In this document: positions 50,529 through 59,500 of the stretch, piece after piece
Position numbering within the stretch: the stretch's first letter is position 1
Layout: each line of letters begins with the position of its first letter
Assembly (NCBI GenBank): GCA_965277875.1
Contig: CBDIDV010000003.1
Location: forward strand, 186,001-250,000
From: CAWFQB01 sp965277875
GTDB lineage: Bacteria; Armatimonadota; Chthonomonadetes; Chthonomonadales; Chthonomonadaceae
Direction of reading: 5' to 3'
DNA: 64,000 nucleotides
Notes under the pieces: model-generated
Databases searched by the model: none
What the model saw: only the letters and a program-made list of their open reading frames with translations
Told to the model about the DNA's origin: nothing
Translations under genes and position numbers: made by a program

Positions 50529-53500
50529 CTACGGGGTCTTTGCTTCGACGGTGTCCGGTTCGGGTGAGAGAGGCTGCGCCGTCGGGGTGTCTGCCGCCGC
50601 TTCACCAGGCTCCGAACCGTTGACGGCAGGAGTGTCCTCGGCGGTTATCGGCTCCGGCGTCGCGTCGGGGATAGACGTTTCCACTTGCCCATTGCCTGAC
50701 GGCATAGCGGCGGGAGTCGGGGCGGCAGGCGCGTTCTCCACGTCAGGAACGGGAATGGGAACCGGCGGCGCGTCTGCATTCCGTTCCCGTTCCGCCTCCT
50801 CTTGGGCAGGTTCCGGGTGGGGTGGGGGAGCGGGCGTCGGTTGTTCCTCGCCGGTTCCGAGCAGGATGCGTACCCGATGCGTCTGGCCGTCGTCACTCAG
50901 GGCGATGATCTTGTCGGCCAAGAGTGCGCCGTCCAGTTCCACGCGGCCTACACCGTGCTGAACGTGCTGCGGGTTTTCGATGCTGATCTCATACATGGCG
51001 TTCCCATGCCGATAGCGCAGCGTGAAGCCGTTCCATTCGGCGGGAATAGACGGGTTGACGCTCAGGGTATCGCCGCGCTTTTGCAGGCCAAGCGCGTTTT
51101 CCACCCACACCCGGTACATCCAGCCCGCCGAACCCGTGTACCACGACCAGCCGCCGCGCCCTTCCTGACCTTGCAGCGAGTAGATGTCGGCCACGGCCAC
51201 ATACGGCTCCACCTTGTAATGCAACACATCTTCGGGTGTGCGGGTGTGTTCTGCGGGGTTCATCAGGCGCAGCAAGCGGCAGGCATGGTCGCCCTCGCCG
51301 CGCATGGCATAGGCGAGCGGCATCCACAGCGAGCCATGCGTGTACTGCCCGCCGTTTTCGCGCACTCCCGGCACATACCCCTTGATATAGCCCGGATCAT
51401 GCGGCGTCTTGTCAAAGGCCGGTGTAAACAGCAGCACGGCGTTGTAGCTGCTTGTCGTTTGTTGTTTGTTGTTTGTTTCCTCAATGGAGGCAGTGCCTGT
51501 GTTGGCCGTTGGCAGTTTGCCCTTCTCCTTGACGAGATACCGCTCGACCGACTGCAGCGCCTGCGTAGAACGCTCGGCATCGCCCAGGCCGCAGATCACG
51601 CTCCACGACTGAGGCAGGCTGTCTATTTTGGCCTCCTCGCTCTGCGCCGAGCCGAGGGGCGTACCGTCGTCGAAATAGGCGCGGCGATACCAGGCCCCGT
51701 CCCATGCCTGCGTCTCGATGGTCTGCGCCAGATCGCGGGCCTGCCGCTCGCATTGGTCGGCCTCGGAAAGCGTTGTTTCGGGCAGAGTCGTTTGTTGTTT
51801 GTTGTTTGCTGTTTGCTGGCCGTTTGAGGGCGTTGGTTGTTCCGCCTGTTGTTCGGCTTGTATACCCTTACTGTTCGCGCCCTTAGAGGCGGCTTTCGCG
51901 CCGTTCGTGACGGTCTTTGCATCCGCAACGGCTTTGGCTTCCGAGGCCGGGTTTGGATTGGCATGGGCATTGCCGTTCGCGCCGTTCGTACCACTGGCAG
52001 CAGACAAAGCCGCGGCACTTTCTCCTTTTTCCTTTTTCCTTTCCCCTTCCCTTAGCAGGTAGGCGAAATCGTTCAGGACATGGACGAGGAACCAGGCCAG
52101 CCAGACGCTTTCGCCCTTGCCCTCCGCGCCCACGCGGTTCAGACCGTCGTTCCAGTCACCCGCGCCGATCAGGGGCAGGCCGTGCGGTCCGCTCGTATCC
52201 CCTTTGTGCAGGGCGCGGCGGCAGTGTTCCAGCAGGGTCGCCGTTTCTTGCGACACGGTCGGCGTGTTGAACACCTCATGCTCATCCGGCTCCAGGGGTT
52301 TGCCGTCCAAAAACGGCGTGACTTCGTCAAGAATAGTGCCGTCGCCCGTGACGCGCACGTACTGCGCCACGACATACGGCAGCCACAGCAGGTCATCCGA
52401 AATGCGGGTGCGGACGCCCGCCCCGCTTGGCGGCAGCCACCAGTGCTGCACGTCGCCCTCGACGAACTGCCGGGACGAAGAACGCAGGATCTGCTCGCGG
52501 GCAAAGGCCGGGTGCGAGTACAGCAGGGCCATGATGTCCTGCAGCTGGTCGCGGAACCCGAACGCGCCGCCCGACTGGTAAAAGGCCGACCGGCCCCACA
52601 CGCGGCAGCTGATGTCCTGATACAATAGCCAGCGGTTTAGTAAGAAATTGACCGACAGTTCCGGCGTGTCTACGGTGATCACATTTAAGGTGCGTTCCCA
52701 CCATTGGATTGTGGTCTGCAAGGCCTGCTCGACGTTCGCCGGATCGCGGAACCGATACGCGAGATTGCGGGCGTCGTTTGCGTCCGCGCCCTGACCGAGC
52801 AGGAACAGCACGTCTACGGTCTGGTTCGGTTCCAGTTCAATCGGAACCTGCAAGGCTCCGCACGGATCCATGCCCGCGCCGGCCCGGTTGCTCAGGCGAA
52901 TACGACGCAGGCCGGCGGGCGTGCGGGCCGAGCCGTTGCGGCCCAGGAACTCTGTCCGGTCGCCGGTATACGACGCGGCGGCGGGCAGGCTGGTCATAAA
53001 CGCCACGCGCCCGCCGAAGTCGGGATGATAGGCGTTGCGGGCGAGCAATGCCTGCGCGTTCTTGTCCCACTCGGTCACGACGTGCATCTGCGTGTCTTCG
53101 CGCTCCACGCCCAGCGTCCAATCCACCACGCCCGTAATGGTCAGCCTGCGCTTGTGCGAACTGGCGTTGTGTAATCTTAGCCGCTGTACGCGCACGGGCG
53201 CGCCGCCATTGTCGTCCACGGGAACAAATGTAAGCAGTTCCTGCTCGATGGCATGGCTGTTGTGTTCCCAGCGCGAGTAGCCCTGTCCGTGATGGACGCG
53301 GTACGCGTCCTGTTCGCGGATGGGGCGCGGCGTAGGCGTCCATACGACTCCCAGGTCCTCGTCGCGGATGTAGATGGCCTCCCCGAACGGGTCGAGAACG
53401 GGATCGTTGCTCCACGGCGTAAGCCGGTTTGTCTGGCTGTTGCCGTACCACGTATAACCCATGCCCGACTCGGACACGAGCGTTCCAAAGAGAGGGTTCG

Positions 53501-56500
53501 CCATGACGTTGATCCACGGCGCGGGCGTCTGCGCGTTCGGGCCTAAGTAAATCACGTACTCTTTGCCGTCCGTGGTAAAGCCGCCGGTTCCGTTGAAGTA
53601 AGGCAGTTCCATGAACGGGAGGGGCGCGCTGGGTTCCTCGGTAAAGGCGACGGCCTGTGACTGGCCGCGCACGGGGGGCAGGGCGCGGGGCGCGGCCAGA
53701 CCGCCAAGCTGCTGCGCGATGCCGCCGCGCGCCGCTACCAACACCACGCGGGCCACGGTCAGTATCAGGGTCAGGTCGTCTTCGGGAATATCGCGGCTAG
53801 GACGCAGGAACACGCCGCCGGGCTGATCCTGCCCCGTCATTTGCGCGTTCGCGCCGATGATACGGCGCAGTTGATCCTGCAAAGGCTGCTCGTAACTTGC
53901 CGACTCTTCGTTCAGGATCACGAGGTCACATTTGAGGCCGCGCGAGCGCCAGTAGTTGTGAGCCACAATGATCTGCCGCGCCGCCTCAATGTCGTCCACG
54001 TCGCCAATGGTCATAACGACGATGGGCAGGTCGCCTGAAATGCCGTGCGCCCACAATCCGGGCTGGGCAAGGCGATTGCGCTTCAGGCGCTCCTCGGTCG
54101 CGCGCAGGCCCGCGCTCGGATAGATCACGTAACTGGCAAGCTGCTGATAGCGCATGGCCTCGTCGGGCTGGATACGCAGATGCCGCAGGTCTAGCTGCGC
54201 GTATGTCCAGGCCATTTCCACGGCGCGATTGGCCGCGCCCAACTGACAGTATTTCTCGGCAAGAGCGACTGCCGTTTCGCGATCTTCCGCCGCACCCGTG
54301 ACGAACTTCACCTCGACGCGCGCTCCGGGCGCGATCACGATGCGACGGCGCAGGCTGAAGATAGGGTCGAGAACCGCGCCCACGCTCCCGGTTAATTCGC
54401 CGTCCAGCCCCTGCGGCCGTGCGGCCGTGCCGTTGCGCCCCAGGAATTTGGCGCGGTCGGTCTCGTATTCGTTGTAGCGCGTTTTGCCGCTCTGTCCTGC
54501 CAGATTTTCTTCCGGCACGGACACGATATGCACGGCCCACGGGGTCGGGTCGCCGGACTTGCGCGCGCGGCGGGACGCGAGCAGGGCGTCGTGTTCGGGC
54601 AGGGCTTCGGTCTGCACGAACAGTTTGCTGAACGCGGGGTGGGCGCGGTCGGCGGCATGGGAGGCAAGGGCCAGTTCGATGTACGAGGTCAGTTCCAGCC
54701 TGCGCGAACGACCGGAATGATTGATGAACATCATCCGTCGCACTTCCACATTGTCTTCGGGTGACACGACCACTTCGGTGCGCGTTTCGATGTCGTTGTC
54801 GCGGCGCGTAAACTCGGCCTTTTCGGGCGTGAACACCGCAGAATAATTGCGGGGCGCGCCGCCCAGCGGCTGGCCCGTGGCCGACCACAGGCTGCCGTCT
54901 TCCAGATCCTTGATATACAGGTACGTGCCGGAATTATCCCGCGTGGTGTCGGCCCGCCATCGGTTGATTTCCAGGTCCTTCCACCGGCTCACGCCGCTGC
55001 CGGAATTGGTGATCATGACGCTGTAATCGGTGTTCGCCAGCAGGTGTGTGCGCGGGGTCGGGCCGTCAGGCGTGTTGATGCGAACCGGCGTTCCGGTCTG
55101 CGGCACGACGGCGGTTTTGGTGCGGGCGATTTGCGCGGCGTAATCGCGGGCCAGAGGCGGGTTGTTAGGAACGCGCTCGTACAGCAGGCTCTCCGTGGCC
55201 TGTACGCGCGGATCGGCATGGAACCGATCCTGCATGATGTTGTCGTTGAGCAGGTTGTCAATGGCGAGCAGGCTCATGCCCTGATGGTGCGCCATGTACG
55301 TGGACACGATTACGCCCCGGTCGCCCTGGGCGTCCGATTGGCGCGTGTAATCTATGCTTTCAAAGAAGCCCATGTCGCCGCGCACACCGCGCCGCGCCAG
55401 GGTCTTGAGGTTCTGCACGGCCTGCGCGGGCATCAGCGGCAGGGACAGGGCCGTGGCATAAGGCGCGACGACCATGTCGTTTTCCAGGCCGCGCTTCAAC
55501 CCCAGGCCGGGGACGCCAAACGCGCGATACTGATAGATCTGCCGGGTGTCGAGGGCGCTGTACGCGGCCTCGGAAATGCCCCACGGGATGCTGCGTCGCT
55601 TGCCATACGCGATCTGGCACGACACAGCCGCCCGGCATCCCTGATCCAGCAGGCTATTTTCATAGTGCCGTGTGAGCAGGAGGGGCATCAGGTACTCGAA
55701 CATCGTGCCGCTCCACGACAGGAGGGCGCGCTGCCCGTATGCGCTCGCAAAGGGGCGTCCCAGCGCGAACCAGTGTTCCACGGGAACATCGCCACGCGCT
55801 ACGGCCACAAAGCTGCCCAGCCGCGCCTCGCTTGCCAACAGATCGTAGTAGAAGTTGTCCAGTCGGCGCTCTTCGACGTTGTAGCCGATGGAAAAGGCGC
55901 GGCGTTCGGCGTCGTAAAGAAAATGCAGGTTCATGCCGTCGGCGAGCTTGTGCGACAGGGCAAGGCTTTCCTCGGCCTGGGCGAGTTTTTCGCCCGCGAA
56001 CCATTGCGCCTGACTGTGCGCGTGGGCCATCTTGTCCAGCCAGTCCCGCGCCGCACCGCTCATCGTGTCCCTATCCAGCCGCTCGGACGCGCTCGACAGC
56101 GCGGCCAGACCGGCCACATGGTCGCTGCCCAGTGTACGCAGGGAGGGGAGGGAAGCGACCGCCTGCCGGCTCCATTCGTGCGCGTCCTGCCCGATGGAAA
56201 GCAGCACATCGGTCGGCGCATTGCCCAGCAGTTCCACCCACCCGAAGTAGCGGTCAATCAGGACGTTCCATGCTTCCACCTGCGCCTGTATCTTGCCCGA
56301 CCAGTAGATGGCGTTCTTGATCGTGTTCGCGCGTTTCGCCGCCTCGCCCTGTTTCGCATCCATTTCCACCCCGATGGATTGCGCCCCGATGGATTGAGCA
56401 GTCTGCGGCTCCGACGAAGCGCCCTTCTCCTCTTCTCCTCTGGTCCTCTTTTCTTCTTGGGTTTCCTGCTGCGCCGCGACCGCCTCGGCCAACCTTCGGG

Positions 56501-59500
56501 CGGGCTGTCGGGCCGCGCGCCATGCGCGAATCAGGGCTTCCAGTGCGCCCGGAATGCCCGCATCGGGAACGTGTTTGCACAGCGCTTCCAGTTCCGTCAG
56601 GGGTGTGGTAATGGTCTCGGAAAGGCGGGCGTCAACGAGCAGGCGAGTTCCCCCCTGACTCATTGCGGCAAGCGTATGCTTTATGCCGTCGTCGAGCGAT
56701 TGGTGCAGCAGAGCCAGCGAGTCGTTCAGGCCGCGCAGGCCGACGCTGTCGAGCAGGGGGGCATCCAGGCGTTCGAGTATGCCCTCGTTCAGCGCCCACA
56801 GGTCGCCGAGCAGGTTGCCGCTGTCCACGAAGGATACGTAACGGGGCGGCAGGGCCTGCTTGGTATAGATGTCGTACCAGTTGAAGACGTGGCCCTCGTA
56901 CTTTTCCAGGCCGTCTATCGTGGTCAAGCTGGCATGGACGCGTTCTACAACCTCGTCCAATGTGATGTAGCCCATGTCCTGCGCGGCCAGATTCGCCAGC
57001 AGGTCCAGGCCCATGTTGGTGGGCGAGGTGCGCGGCGCGACTTCGACGCGCAGATCAATCTGATAGTTGTCGGGCGGCAGATGATTGGTCTGCGGGCCGG
57101 AAAGGTCATCGAAGAAACGCCACGTCTGCCGCGCAACCTGCCGCACAAAGCGTTTGTCCGAGGACGTGAGACGGCTGGCCGTGTCGCGCTTCACCTCGCG
57201 GTTGAGCAGGGCCACGAACACGGGCGAGGCGGCCCACAGGGTCAGGAACGGCGCGGCCACAAGCAGCGCGCCGGGATTTACAAGGGCAAGAGTCAGTCCG
57301 ACGACCAGGGCCGCGAGCGAGATCAGCCCCAGATTGCGGGCGAACGTCTTGCGCTTATCGCGTGAACGCCGTCCGGCCTCGGACGCCGTCTGCCATTCCA
57401 GCATCAGGCGATGGGAAACCAGCTTGCGGAACAAGACTCGGACGGTCGCGTCCAGGTTGAGCGCGGCCTGATGCGGCAGCAGGGACAGGAACAGTGTGGC
57501 GCGAACGAGGCTTGTCGCCAGTTCCACCCACATCAGCGGGTCACGCTGCCATTTGCGCGTGACGCTGCCCAATAACTGCAGGGCAGGCGGCGTGAGGAAC
57601 GTCCACAGGACAAGCCATGTCCACTGCGCGGGCGTACTCGCAGTCCCAAGCAGCCATGCCAGGACGCACAGTAGAATGCTTGCGATGGGCAGGGTACTGC
57701 GGCGCAGATTGTCGAAAATCTTCCAGCGGTTGAGGACGGAAAGCGGGTTGGCAACCTTAGCGCCGTCCGCGCCCGGCACGCGCCTGCCGATCCAGTCGGA
57801 AATCTGCCAGTCGCCGCGCACCCACCGATGATTACGCCCGGAATACACTACGTAATCACGTGGGAACAGATCGAACAGTTCGACATCCGTGGCAAGCCCG
57901 ACGCGCACATGCGCGCCTTCGATGAGGTCATGACTGAGCAGGGTCGAGGTGGGAAACCGATGCCCCAGCACCTTGTGAAACGCGGCCAGGTCGTAGATGC
58001 CTTTGCCGTGATAACTGCCCTCATTGGTCAGGTCCTGATACACGTCGGACACGGCGCGGGTATACGGGTCGGTTCCCCTGGGATCGGTAAACAGGCGCGA
58101 AAAGTAACTGGCCGTGGCGCTCGGCAGACTGGTGCTGACACGCGGCTGAAGGATCGTGTATCCCCGTTCCACACGCGCCGAGGTTTCCGGCCCGCCGCTC
58201 ATCAGATCACGAACGACCGGCTGATTAAGCGGATGCGCGAGCGTTTCCACCAATCGCCGCCCTGTATCGCGAGGAAGCTGCGTATCGGCGTCCAGCGTAA
58301 TCACAAAACGAATGCCGCGCAGATCCTCTACATCACCGGCCCGCACCATCATCGCGGGCAGCGCAAAACCGGAAGCGGACGCAGGCGAAGCCGAAGCGTC
58401 TTCCAGCCCGTTCTCCTCCCCTATTCCTTCGTTGAGGGACATCAGCAGGGCGTTCATCTGCTCCAGCTTGCCGCGCTTGCGCTCCCATCCCATCCAGCGG
58501 CTCTCCGTCTCGCTCCAGGCGCGGTCGCGGTGGAAGAGAAGAAAACGCGCATCGGGGTACTTGTCGTTCAGCCGCTCGATGCCCCGGATGGCGACATCCA
58601 GGCGCTCGGCGTCTTCGGGCGCATGAGGCTGGAGGGCGTCAGAAAAGTCGGACAGCAGGGCGTAGCGCAGGTTGCCGTCAGGGTTGGCGAGATAGCGGAT
58701 CTCCAGCCGGTCAATTTCTTCCTGAATACTTTCAGGTGTGAGCAGCATCATCGGCACGACGACAAGGGTGCGGAATGGGCTGGGAATGCCCTGCTCGAAA
58801 TCCATCTTGGGCAGCGAGCGGGGCGGCAGAATGCGCGTGACAAACCAGTTCACGACCTGCACGGCCACTTCGCTGGCGGGAAACAGGGCGAGCAGGGCGC
58901 ACGGCACAAGCAGAAACGGCGAAGTTCCGGCGCGGACGGCCTGCAAACAGAGGATGGTGACAGTGCCTGCCGTGAGGCCGCCTATCGCGCCGACGTACAG
59001 GCCCGTGCCGTGCCGCTCCGTCCATCGCTGAAAGAGAATGCGCGGGCGGGGATTGCTGTTGGCCTGCGCCTCCAGGATCGGCAGCCCCTTGTCTATAAGA
59101 TAGTAGCCGATGTGCGCTGAAACGTCCTGCACATCGGGAGCGGCATCGGCCATCTCCACGACCTTGAGCGCGACGCTGATTTCGGTAGCCTCTGTGTCTT
59201 TAGATCGGCGGGCGACCTCCTCGATGGCATGGCGGTAGCGGTCACGCGTGGCAAAGTCCATGTTCGGGTACACGCCCGCGTGATCGGAGAACAAGACGGC
59301 GTCCACGCGGCTGACCGACTCAAACAGTTCCGGGTAGTCCAGACGTCCCAGGCCGCGCAGGCTGGCAATCGCGCTGCCCAGCGATACCTGCTCGCGGGTT
59401 TGGTTGGTGCGCTCAAAGGCGGACGCCTCGACAAGCGACATTTCCAATCGGCGTTCCAGCCACTCGCGCACAGGTGCAAGGGCTGTCTCTTCGTCGTACA

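Noticed and set aside
55044..57365. 773-codon plus-strand open frame inside the glucan synthase region
   Set aside because: Antisense shadow of a conserved gene; composition typical of reverse reading of GC-rich codons.
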